DNA from: Pterobdella sp. o SKG-2022
Lineage: Eukaryota; Annelida; Clitellata; Hirudinida; Piscicolidae
Length of the DNA: 64,000 nucleotides
Assembly: GCA_964035795.1 (NCBI GenBank)
Contig: OZ038321.1
Coordinates: 124,001-188,000, forward strand
Reading direction: 5' to 3'
The notes under the pieces are model-generated. The model was not told the DNA's origin, searched no databases, and saw only the letters and a list, made by a program, of their open reading frames with translations. A program made the position numbers and the translations under genes. Shown piece after piece: positions 48,871 through 60,737 of this stretch; the first letter of the stretch is position 1; each line of letters starts with the position of its first letter.

Positions 48871-48969
48871 CGTCATAAGCACGTGATTTTTGCATGCGGT
48901 GGCAGGTGTCGAGATGAGACATTGATGATTCCATGCTTGTGAGAGCGCCATTTTGGAGATTTTTAATTC

Positions 48970-48975
48970 AATAAA
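48970..48975 (+). terminator. XPNPEP1 poly(A) signal AATAAA
   Basis: A canonical AATAAA lies 100 bp after the XPNPEP1 stop. Confidence 0.6.
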
Positions 48976-49024
48976 ATTACAATCGCTATTTTGAATTTAA
49001 TGAAAAAGTTTAAAAGTGTATGTT

Positions 49025-49030
49025 TTTATT
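49025..49030 (-). terminator. SOS poly(A) signal AATAAA (minus strand)
   Basis: TTTATT on the plus strand gives AATAAA on the minus strand, about 120 bp after the SOS stop. It faces the XPNPEP1 signal at 48,970, so the two 3' ends nearly meet. Confidence 0.5.
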
Positions 49031-49151
49031 ATGTACAACTTCAAGCAATCAAACTCATCACACCAGGATTCGACTTACGTTCATCAAACCATGATTCGAC
49101 TTACGTCAACTTTTTATATTTCACAAATTACATACAAATCGAAGACAGAAA

Positions 49152-52100
49152 CTATTTAGTGACGAAGGTGAAATGACGAGAAGGATTGGAGGGTGAATTG
49201 GGAGGGTATGGTGAGTTGTGGTTGGGTGGAGTTCTGTTCGGGTCCATTTTGCGGGGATGAAGAGGTGGAGGAGTGTCGGGAAGAGCTCGAAACTTACTTG
49301 ATCTCTTTTCTCTGGGTGGAAGAGGTGGAGGGGATGAGTGGGGATCTTCATGGGTTATGGTCTTGTCTGATAAGATGGTGGAAGAGCTGACGATGCTTAA
49401 TGCCGATCCTTCTCTCTCTGTTGGGGTGATGAAGTGGAGATGGTGTGGTGAGTGGAGGTGATGTGGTGAGATGGTGTGGTTGTTGGAGTTTGGTTTGGGT
49501 GAAGAGTGGTGTTGAAAAAAGGTTCAAGTGTTTGATGTAAATTGTTGGAAAATTATACAGAACATTTTAAAGAAAAACAGAAAATGAAGTAAAACAAAAT
49601 ATTGTGTGCAAAAGTTCGAAGAGACTCACTAGTGATGTTGGAGACAGCATCAAAGCTGAACGAAGTGCCAGATTCACCTACATCATCACCTGAGGAGTAG
49701 TGGGGGGAAGAGAGGGAAGTGGGGGTGCGAGGAGTGGCTCGACCTGATTCCATGCCTCCTTCATGTGGGTCATCAAGGTTTTGTGGGGTGGAATGGCGGG
49801 AGTGGTGGCGAGGGTGGTGTGGTGGTCTGTGTGCCCCTGTAGAAGCTCGGATACCTGGAGATTTCAGAGGATACTCTCGCTTCTTCGCCTATGGTGGGTG
49901 GGGCGGAAGGTAGATGGAGAGGGTGTAGAAATTTTAACTATAATATCATGATGAAAATCAGTAATGATGACAATTATCATTAACTTCCAGAATTTAAAAA
50001 ATTATTACTCCATCCTTATTGCAAAGAAACATAAGCAAATAAACAAAAGCTCTAACAAATTTGACTGGCTTTGAGTGCCTGGGTTCGATCCTGAGAGACT
50101 GCTCATACAAGTACTGCTCCAAATCCTTCTCTGTCATCTCACCCACAGGGTCCAAGCTCAACAGGAAGTTCTGTTATGTCATCGTGGGGTACATCATTAC
50201 GTGATTGGGTAGTTAGATGGATGTGAGTGGAGATTTTAGTGAAATTTGGGTCTAAGAGATATGTGAGGGGAGCATGGGAGGTGTGTGTGGAGTGATAAAA
50301 ACAATGTGATGAGATCAATAAAAACTATAGCAATAACAATAAAAATAATAAAAAAAACGAAAACAACTACGACAATAACAACAACAACAATAACAACAAG
50401 AACCTTTATAGATTCTTCTACACACAGACAGTAGGGCTGGTTCTGATATTGTTGGATCTCTGAAGTGATCTCTGTCACCTGGTGGGTGTGGTGATGATGA
50501 CAACAACAATAATAAAAATAAAAATAATAGCAACAACAACCTTCCTCCTCTTAGAGAAGTTGATGAATCCAGATGGTTTTTTGGGGATGAAATCAGGATT
50601 GCCCTCCTCAAACTTTAAGATGTTTGTCAGGTACATGCCTGTCAATTGGGTGGTGGAGAGTGATTAGGGGTGGTGGAGGGTGGGTAGGGGTAGTGGAGGA
50701 TGGGTAGGGGTGGTGGAAAGTGGGTAGAGGTGGTGCAGGGTGGTGAATGGAAAAATGGTGGAGTGAATGAATATTGAATATTGGCGAGTGATAGTAGTGA
50801 CATGTGATACACATTGTAGTACTGCGACTCCTTTTGAAGTTAACGATGGTTAAATAACATAAATACTACTAATTTAAAATTACCCAATCACATCTTACCA
50901 CACCACACCACACCACATCACATCACACCACACCACATCACCTCACACCACATCACATCACATCACCTCACACCACATCACATCACATCACATCACATCA
51001 CATCACACCACATCACCTCACACCACATCACACCACACCACATCACCTCACACCACACCACATCACATCACATCACACCACACCACACCACATCACCTCA
51101 CACCACACCACATCACATCACACCACATCACCTCACACCACACCACATCACCTCACACCACACCACATCACACCACACCACATCACACCACACCACATCA
51201 CACGACACTACACCACACCTCACCACATCACATCACACGACTACACCACATCACATCACCTCACACCACATCACACAACACCACACCACATCACACTACA
51301 CCACATCACATCAAATCCCACCACATCACACGACACTACACCACACCACACCACACCAAGGAAAGGCAGGCAAGGTGGATTGATAGCTCTCAACCTTTCA
51401 ATATACCCCCGGAAGTAGTTGTTGCTCAACTCCCTCACTTCCTCCAAAATCTTTAAAAGCTTCGGTGTCTTTTTGTTTATCTCCTGTTTGTGTGTGTGTT
51501 TTTGAAATAACATTACTCGAAATATAACTTAATATAACCATTCAATAAAACAACCCACAATACAGATCATAAGACCACCCTCTCAACCCGTCTCATTCCT
51601 CTCACCCCATCCCTCACTCTCCCCAACCTACCCTCACACCCTCCAACCACCTCAAAAGTATGTTCAAGTCGATAAATGGACGCAGAGTTGAAAGCGCTGT
51701 AAACTTCAAAGATGCCGTTAAAGTTGTTGAGGCTCTGGAAGACGAGCATCAATTCCAGACACCTGGTCATCACAGCTACCCTCTCCTCCAAATTCTCTGT
51801 TTCCACTATCAACTTCTCCAACATGAAGGTAAACTGGGTGGGTGTGGTTGGTGGTGTGAGTGGTACAAAGGGTGGTGTGAGTGATAGGGAGGGTGGTGTG
51901 GAGGGTGATGATGTAGTGTAGAAAAGTGTGGCTTGGTGGGGATGCGATGGGTGAATTTAAGTGTTGTAAAAAAATGGTTACATTAACAAAAAACGACAAA
52001 AAAAACAACTCAGAAAACTCTAAACCTTAGTGGTGAGATGGATCATTTGCAGAAGGTTGGGAGAGGTCTTCTTTTTGTCTGCCTTCACCCACACTTTGCC

Positions 52101-54261
52101 CACCATCTCTGATGAGGTAATCTTTTGAAACACCTCGAACTCCAGAAGGGTTTGTTGTCTCGCCAGTTCTATTGGGTGCAGCTGGTGTGTGTGAGTTATA
52201 TGCATGCATAAAATTTATATAAAACATATGTATATTACACCACACCACAACATCACACTCCATACATTCATAAAGTCATATTTTGCAGGATCCCTCTCCA
52301 GATGCCACTCAAGTGGAGGAGGTCTGTTGTTGAAGGTAATTTTCTTTACTGGCTCTTGATCCTGGTCCAACTGGCGTGGTTTGGTGTGGAGTGTTGAGAG
52401 ATGAAGTGTGGTGTTGTGGGTGAGATAAAGTGTTGTGTAAGAGGTGTGGTGTTGTGGGTGAAGTATGGTAGAGTGGGATGTGGTGTTTTGGGTGAGATGT
52501 GATAATAATAATAATTGCCGTTGTGATGAGAATGATGGAATCAATATCCATGAAAATCAGTCCACTTAGACGTATGATAATAACAGACCATAATAATAAT
52601 ATAAAGATTATAACCAATAAAAATAAAAAATAATGTGATAAAAAGAATAATAATAATAATAATAATAATATAAGCACCACTCACCTTCCTTTTGATTAGC
52701 TTCTTGAGACTCTCGACCCACTTCCTCTGCACCTTCGACTTGATCGAAGTTGCCACAAACTCTTCCAGCTTGTGCACAAGGGACTGATGTGGTGGTAATA
52801 AGAAAAATCCTTATTGTTATATAAAATTAACCAAAAAAACATTAACAATCATAATAATAATAATTGAAAACACAAATAACCGGGTTATCTTCAAAGTCAT
52901 ACCAGTGATGCTCCACCCACTGTCTGATGACGTTTAACACCCTGTGTGACGTCATAATGCTTAAAATGGAGGTGGGTGAAGATAGAGTTGTTGTTATTAA
53001 AAAGATTTGAGAATAGATTTATTTAAAGCATATTTCGTTTGAATAATTATCATATTTTATTATATGATATGTGACAAAAAACCTTGAACGAGTGATAATA
53101 ATAACAATAATAGTGAAAATAATAATAACTCGGTAATAATTATAGAAAGCAGACCGGAAGGAGATGGGTTTGATGTAAAGGTTCCTGAACTTGGCCATGC
53201 TTTCTCGTTCTATGTCCATCTGGGAATGATATCCATGGCATTTTCATGACCCTTCAACACAACTCCCAACTTTCACCAACTCATCCTTCTCCCCACCAAA
53301 CACCACCCACCCCCTCCTTCCCCCATCCACTTTCCACCCACCTCAGGGATATTGAATCTCTCAATGAGCAGTGACAGAAGTTCATCAGGATTGGTGAAGG
53401 TCCGAAAAGTGGTGAGAAAAGTCTTGCTGAACTTGGGGTCGCAGTAAGAGTGGTAGGTCAGCCTCTCCACCAATTTCAAGAGGGTGCCTCCTGGGATGTG
53501 GGTGATAGTGAGGGAGTGGTGCTGAGAGGGTGGTGGTGATGATGATATCAATAACGATAACGGTGCACAGACCCTTGATAACAGGAACATCACCAGCTTG
53601 GTCCTCAAACAAAATGTTTTCCTCAGAGTCCTTCATGGCAAACCTGTGCATACAATCATAAGAATTGTAAAAACAATCAAAAAAATAATTATGAAAACAA
53701 CAATAATAAAAAAGATAATGAATAAGTGTAGTACACGGAGAAAGAAAAACAAATACATGCAGATACCAATACATCAAAACATGACAATATATTTATAACA
53801 CGGAAGAACCTAGAACACAGACAAACAGACCCTAAAAGATAAGCAAACAGACAGACGAGCATACACACCTAGATAGACAACCGTACAAACACACAGACAC
53901 CTGTAATCAATCTCCGAGGGAAAAGTGAGTGGCTTGTCTTCCTCCTTTAGTTTGACGTCCAACATGCGTGCTAATATGCTGTGGAGCAGTAATAATAATA
54001 ATAACAATAATAATAATAAAAGTAATAATTTATATTAACAACAATAATAATAATAAAAATGGCAACCTCTTATTGAAGAGCTTAAAGAGGGAAGACATCC
54101 ACTTGAACTTCTCCTCGGCACTGTTTGCTGCCATCACCTTAATATTATTATTGATATTATTATTATTATTGATAATATTATTATTATTATGAGACCCACC
54201 ACATGGTTTTGTTGACGTTGATGACTCGAAATGATCTCAAAAGAGTTTTTTACTTCTGTGC

Positions 54262-54296
<35 letters not shown>

Positions 54297-55165
54297 CAAT
54301 AATAATGAAATGATGGGAATAAAAAAAAACAAAATAATAAAAGAATAATAATTATGAAAAAAGAATAATAAGAATGATAAAGGAAAAACTATCAATAACA
54401 TAATTAGAAACAAAATTACTTTTTTATTATAGAAACACTATAATTTCATTGTTATTATTATTCCTATTATTATTTTTATTTTTATGATTATAGAATGATC
54501 ATTATCAGCACCTTCAGTATCCTCTCTGTCAACCACATCAGAATTCCTCACCAGGAATTTCTCCTTGAGCTTATAGTCGTAAAAGTGGTGTGTTTGGTTC
54601 GAAACTGATCTGTTTTGATGTGGTGAGGGATGGTGTGATGTGGTGGTGGGTGGGTTTGGGAGGTCTGACTCGAATAATGATTGAAAAACAACTTAAACAC
54701 AACACCACCCACCTCCGAGGAGCCAGGTGTGAGCACTTCTTTGTGAGGATGATGAGGGCATCCAGTAGAAAACAGTACCTCTCTGCCTGCCTCTTGCCAC
54801 TCACCTTGCATAAAAAACCCTCTGTATCGGATTGTGAATATTGTTGTTATTATTATTTCAAACACAGTTTATAATCTGTGGCATTTAAACTACTACCAGG
54901 GTCTCACCAAGGCTCTAGGGTATTATATTATTATTATTATTATTACTCGTTTATCGTCCTTTTCTTTGAATTACAAAAAGCTATACGATTTAAGTGGGAC
55001 TTGGAAACAAAAACAGTAATGATGAAATGGCCAAGCTAACAACAACAACAAGAGCAGCACCAACCAGTAATGAACTGGTTGCAAAGCTGACTGATGTTCT
55101 TTCCTTCCCAGCCATCTATGCTTGCCTGGATCTCATCCATTTTCTCTACCAGCCTTGAAGTGGCG

Positions 55166-55204
<39 letters not shown>

Positions 55205-56923
55205 GCTGTCTTTTTCTCTCTATTTATCTATATGTCTATCTATCTATCTATCTACCCACCTACCTACAACCAACCACAAACCATTCTTTGTTTTTAAAAT
55301 AGCTCTTGGACGAAAGTTTTTTATCGAGTTCACTTTTAGACCTGATGACGTTCAACTGACTTTCACTCTGTCTCAGTAACTCCCTGTCCGTCTCGTCCTT
55401 GCTCTTTTCTGCCAAGATCTGCAGTGGATTTTCATGACTATCAACTATACCAAAAGCAACCACTCCCTTACCTACCTAGCAACCACCCCTTCACCTACCT
55501 AGCAACCACTTACCCTCACCTACCTAGCAACCCTCACCTCACCTTGACAACATCACAGTAGTAGATGAAGTGGAAAAAAGGGTCGATGAGGAGAGTGGGA
55601 TAAACATATCTGATGCAGTCTTGCATGTGTTGTTTCTTCAACTAGGGTGTGATGGAGTTGGTGTCACATCACAAATCTACCATCCAATCACATCACAAAT
55701 CCATCATCCAATCACATCACAAATCCACCATCCAATCACATCACACATCCACCATCCAATCACATGATACCTGATGCAGAGGTAACTTGGCACAGATGGA
55801 CGCCCAATCCAGGTGTGACTCTAACAAGGAGTAGCTATATGTCTCGTACACGTGGAACTCCTGTCCCTGTGTGTGTGTGCTCGTGATTATCAAAATAATC
55901 ATAGCAATAATGGAAACATGAGATAACATTTACAAAAGCAAAAGTGACAATGTTAATAGCAAAAACAGTGATCCCCACCCCCCACCTCCACCCACCTCCA
56001 TAAACTCATCAAAGATGGAACCCACAAGAGCAGCTTCTTCCTCCTTTGTGGCCTCGATGGTGTCCTCCAGGGAGCCAATCAGCTTCAAGGAGAACTCGTA
56101 CATGTTCGATATCAACTCCATTATCGCCTCTTTGTCCCTCTGCACGATGTGATGTGGTGTGGTGCAGTGTGATGTGGTGCAGTGTGGTGTAATGGGGTTT
56201 GGTGTGACGATGTTTGTTTTGATGTGATGGTGTGACGATGTGTGTTGTGATGCAGTGTGGTGTAAGTTTGGTATGGTGAGATTTAGCAGTGTAAAATGAT
56301 GACGTTATCCCCTAACCCACCTTGATGTCATCAGCCAGCAAATCCAACATGACCTCTTTGAAGACTTTCAGAATCATCTGCAACTCCCTCACATACTGCT
56401 TCTCCTCCAACAAGAGGTCTTTGACCACCTGACGTCATCAAGAACAACAATAAAAAGAAAAAAAAGAAAACAATAGAGCAACCCATAATATACGCACACA
56501 ATAACAACAAAAACAATAATAATAAACAAAAGAACAACATAAAAGTACCGCATCATAGTTGAGAGTTTCGAGGGCCTTGTGGCACGCCCTCCTCACCTCT
56601 ACGTCATCATCGTCAACCTCGTACAACATACGCATCAATACCTGGGCGAAGAAGGTAGTAATAGTATTGAAGATGATATTAATAGTGATAGACAGATATG
56701 ATAAAAAAGATGATAATCAACAAAAAAAGTGAAAATTATAGAAAAAAAAACTAATAACAACAATAACATAAACAATAATAATAACATAAAAAACAATAAA
56801 AATAGTAACAATAAAATCAATAACAATAATAACAGCACCAACCCGATCAGCACAGATAGCCACGTCGAGGTCAGGTACATGGATCGCTTGCTGCTTTATA
56901 TTCTTCACGTAGTCCCCTATCAG

Positions 56924-56956
<33 letters not shown>

Positions 56957-59020
56957 GTGGTGTGGTGATGATTGTTATTATCACTGCTAATCAATTTACT
57001 ACCAAGTTATACGTCTCAACCATCATCAACCACACCATTCTCTCCATAACCCCCACCACAGCCCCCCACAGCACCACAACTCCCACCCACCTTAAGTATA
57101 TCAGTAGCGATGTGTTCAAGCACGGATGTGATGTAAACACTCACGTGAATATCCAGTTTGAAGTTGAACACTTCCTGTGGCCATTTTATTCTTATTATTA
57201 TTCCATTATTAATAAAAACCCCCAACCTTGACAAGCAACTGATGAATCTTATCAACCGGAAGTAGAATCTGCAAGCTCTTCCGGTTCTTATCAAAAGACT
57301 CTAAATTAGCAGAGGCTTCTGAAAGGGCGCCATTTGCGATAGGATCAGGGAGTCGCTTGCGCACCTTGTCGGCAACTTCTTCTGGTCCCCGAGGTGCAGT
57401 GAAGGGGGTCGATGTGAGGAGGATTTCAAGGACTCGGAGGAGGTACTCGCAAATGCGGATCAGTGATTCATCTGTCACTGATAACCCGGGATGTGTTTCC
57501 TGCAGGATCTGTGTGTGGTGGGTGGGTGAATGTGTTTTATATAATGATAAAGCTATTTGCGGTGCTGAAAATAAAGTGGAGAAAAGAGAAAGATAGCTTG
57601 GTGATAAATACAATGAAAGAATGAAGAGAACAAATAAAGAAATGATGGACAAGATTATGACGGAATCACCTTCATCACCATGACGAAACAACGATTAATT
57701 GTTGCTAAAAATAACCGAAAAAATGACATAAAAAACAAAAAAAAACACATGAGCATCAGTTGCTATAAATAGATAATTGCTCTAAAAATAGGCCTCTAAT
57801 GAGTTTCGAGGCGTTTAATGGCACTGATTCATGTTCTGTAAGCTTAATCGTTCTATGATGATGGGGGTGATGATGATGATGATGGTGGTGTTGATGATGA
57901 TGGGGGTGATGATAATGATGATGGGGTTGGTGATGATGATGGGGGGTGATGATGGAGTGATGATGATGATGGTGGTGATGATGATGATGATGGTGGGGGT
58001 GATGATGATGGTGGGGGTGATGATGATGGTGGGGGTGATGATGATGGTGGGGGTGATGATGATGATGATGGTGGTGTTGATGATGATGGGGGTGATGATA
58101 ATGATGGTGGTGATAATGATGATGGGGGGTGATGATGGAGTGATGATGATGATGGTGGTGATGATGATGATGATGGTGGGGGTGATGATGATGATGATGG
58201 TGGGGGTGATGATGGTGGGGGTGATGATGATGATGGTGGTGATGATGATGATGGTGGTGATGATGATGATGATGGTGGGGGTGATGATGATGGTGGGGGT
58301 GATGATGATGATGATGGTGGTGTTGATGATGATGGGGGTGATGATAATGATGGTGGTGATAATGATGATGGGGGGTGATGATGGAGTGATGATGATGATG
58401 GTGGGGGTGATGATGATGATGGTGGTGATGATGGTGGGGGTGATGATGGTGGGGGTGATGATGATGATGGTGGTGATGATGATGATGGTGGTGATGATGG
58501 TGGGGGTGATGATGATGATGGAAATAATAAAAATTAAAAAAATGAAGTGATGATAAGAGAAGATGTAATGGAGAATAATAGAAATAATAATATTCATATT
58601 AAAAGATTCTTATTTTTATTGTTCAGCTCGTTATAACGATTATTATTAGAATATTTCATTAAAAAAACACACACACACACAGCAATATTATAGAACCTGG
58701 TTAAACCCACTTAGTACAAGCCTCCCATTATTATTATGATTTTTTTTGTTATTATTATTATTATTTGTTTCATCTTGTTAATCCTGCCCAAACAAAATTT
58801 TCGTATTCAACATTTATTTTTGAACAACTTCCCAGCCGTTTCTTATTCATTAGAGAACAATCCATCACCACCCACTCTCCACTCTCCTCATCATCATCCT
58901 TAAAAACCATCATCTTTGTCATCGTCATCATCATCCTTCAAATTTTGAACTAAAAGTGAACCATAAAAAAACATTAAATGAAAATGGTGGTAAAACCATG
59001 CTTAATCTACATAATTATCT

Positions 59021-59075
<55 letters not shown>

Positions 59076-60156
59076 TATTCATCTCTCAGTATCTATCTGT
59101 CTATGTTTATTTATCTATCTATCTGTCTGCCTATATTTATAGCTATTGATAAATCCACTCATCAATTTGAAACAAATTCTTCAAATGCCACTATAGCCAT
59201 GTTCTACATTGACTCACATGTGTAAGTCATTTTTTTCGTCTTTGAAATAAAAATATCAATAGCTTTGAAATGCTCTCATTGGATGAAAGAATGTCTGAAT
59301 GAAACTGGCTTATCCAATCACATCAGGCATTCTGACATGACCAACTCACACAAAACATCTCCTTGTGCATTCTGAGACAAAAACTTCAAAAAACAAGAGA
59401 CGCATAATCACAAGAAAAAATGCCAGATGACTTCGGCAATGCAAACTTTTTTAAACTGCCTTGGAATTGATGAAAGCAGCTGATATGTGAAATTTAATAA
59501 AAGCCCTTTGACAATAGGCCTGCAAGAAAGAATTCCAAGGAACTGTTTAGTTGATTACTGGCAAGATTGAAAAGAACACACCACGTCATATTCTCAGTAA
59601 AACTGCACTTCTGTAGTTCATGGTGGACGAATGCACAAAAAGTAAAGATTCAGTTAAGAAATCTATTTATTTTATATGCTCCTCCATTTTTGTAAATACT
59701 TTTCATTTCAGCTTCACAGTATCAGTCCATCAGAACATATATAGATGGAACCTATATACAGTTTTTATCTATCTAGTCAAATCTTTGAATGTCAGTTGAT
59801 GGCATGTTATTAGAAAGTAAAAAAATTATGAAAAAAAAAAAAAAAGGTGGAAAAAAGATTAAAGGAAAAAAATGGATAAACAACAAAATCAAGAGAAAAA
59901 AAAAGAATTTTGCAATTTTTTGTGTAAACTTATTCAAAACTGAAGTGTCTAGCTTGATTTGAATGAATTTAAACATCAACAAAATGGCTGATTTTTTTAA
60001 ACTCAATATTTTTTTCTCATTAAAAATAAGTAAAATTAAAAAAATGGCATTTTAAAAGTGAATAGTAACCTTCCCAAGCGGCAACTTGAGCACCTCATTC
60101 CACTTACAGATATTCTCTTTAGCCTGGAAGTGGTAAGAATGGTCGTTTGTAGACAT
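49152..60156 (-). CDS. SOS1: Son of sevenless, Ras/Rac guanine-nucleotide exchange factor, complete (30 exons)
   Basis: SOS links receptor tyrosine kinases through Grb2 to Ras. Exon ends, minus strand: 60156-60070, 57508-57227, 57174-57091, 56923-56843, 56641-56549, 56428-56321, 56139-55996, 55866-55771, 55641-55543, 55418-~55264, 55165-55065, 54821-54713, 54609-54512, 54255-54200, 54137-54067, 53978-53901, 53643-53573, 53490-53342, 53219-53155, 52941-52881, 52783-52685, 52370-52266, 52181-52026, 51833-51651, 51483-51357, 50638-50541, 50478-50404, 50170-50057, 49888-49630, 49417-49152. All phases agree. About 1,189 residues (human 1,333): histone folds 1-200, DH 205-400 ([13 protein letters not shown]), PH 430-560, REM 590-740 ([18 protein letters not shown]), CDC25 765-1000 ([49 protein letters not shown]), and a Pro-rich tail with PPPLPPRE, a Grb2-SH3-type site. 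The exon 10 end is ambiguous. Invertebrates usually have one Sos, so the symbol means the family. Confidence 0.96.
50898..51356. repeat. Pentanucleotide satellite (CACCA/CATCA)n filling SOS intron 25
   Basis: About 460 bp of 5-bp units CACCA, CATCA and CCTCA. The array runs directly into the donor of exon 25 (CTTG|GTGTGG), so the 5' splice site is built from the first repeat unit. It is the reverse orientation of the array at 31.4 kb. Confidence 0.95.
55167..55202. repeat. (TG)n dinucleotide repeat at the SOS exon 11 acceptor
   Basis: About 18 TG units. In the transcript direction this is (CA)n ending in the AG used for exon 11. Confidence 0.95.
56145..56285. repeat. Degenerate GATGTGGTGT / GCAGTGTGGT array in SOS intron 6
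   Basis: Short irregular pentanucleotide units related to the satellites at 31.4 and 50.9 kb. Confidence 0.75.
56925..56954. repeat. (TG)n dinucleotide repeat at the SOS exon 4 acceptor
   Basis: About 15 TG units; in transcript sense (CA)n abutting the AG of exon 4. Confidence 0.95.
57854..58521. repeat. GATGATGGTGGGGGT minisatellite in SOS intron 1
   Basis: About 670 bp of GAT/GGT/GGGGGT units with a longer segment (GTTGATGATGATGGGGGTGA...) recurring near 57,892, 58,075 and 58,321. The long Met/Val frame on plus and Ile/Thr frame on minus are by-products of the repeat. Confidence 0.95.
59024..59072. repeat. (AT)n microsatellite in SOS intron 1
   Basis: About 24 AT units, followed by GTTTATTCATCTCTCAGTAT and TCTA-type tetranucleotides. 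Confidence 0.97.
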
Positions 60157-60737
60157 GACACACGACAAATAATCATTTAATCCTCTGGAGAACGCAATCA
60201 ATTCTAAAATGGAGACATCCTTGTCATTATTAGATTTCGTTTTTTGACGCTGAGTATTTTCTCGACATATAATCTTTTGTTTTCAAATTTGAATAATATT
60301 AGAAATAAAATGAAGTTTTTGGATTTAGAATTGTAATAAAAAAAAGCAAAATCATTCTAGAATGAATGTTCCATCCATTTCAAACATAATAGAAAAAACA
60401 AGGCGTCGATTTTCTTTGCATTAAAAGTAAAAACGGAGTATTGCAGTTTTAAATTCAATGTCGAAAATTCTAATATTTACTTTGGAAATACTAATTTAAA
60501 ATAACAAAAAAATTTAGTATTTAAGTTATGATCATTTTGTTTGATTAACACACGCATTTTTAAGTTTTTTTATAAATTGAATTATAAAAAGAAATTTATA
60601 ATAAAATTGAAAAATTTTATGTAATATATTTTTGAAAAGGTTTTTTATATTTCGTATAAGCAAAATTTACAACTTAGTTTAACTTTTAAATGTATTCAAG
60701 TTTTTGAGCGTTTATTATTTAGTGAATATTTTTCAAA
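60157..60737. promoter_or_regulatory. SOS/symplekin head-to-head promoter interval
   Basis: The SOS start (60,156, minus) and symplekin start (60,738, plus) are 581 bp apart in opposite directions. The interval is very AT-rich with no further exon, so a bidirectional promoter is likely. No specific element is assigned. Confidence 0.5.

Noticed and set aside
57815..58597. Overlapping 240- and 260-codon frames on both strands
   Set aside because: Both come from the GATGATGGTGGGGGT minisatellite in SOS intron 1.
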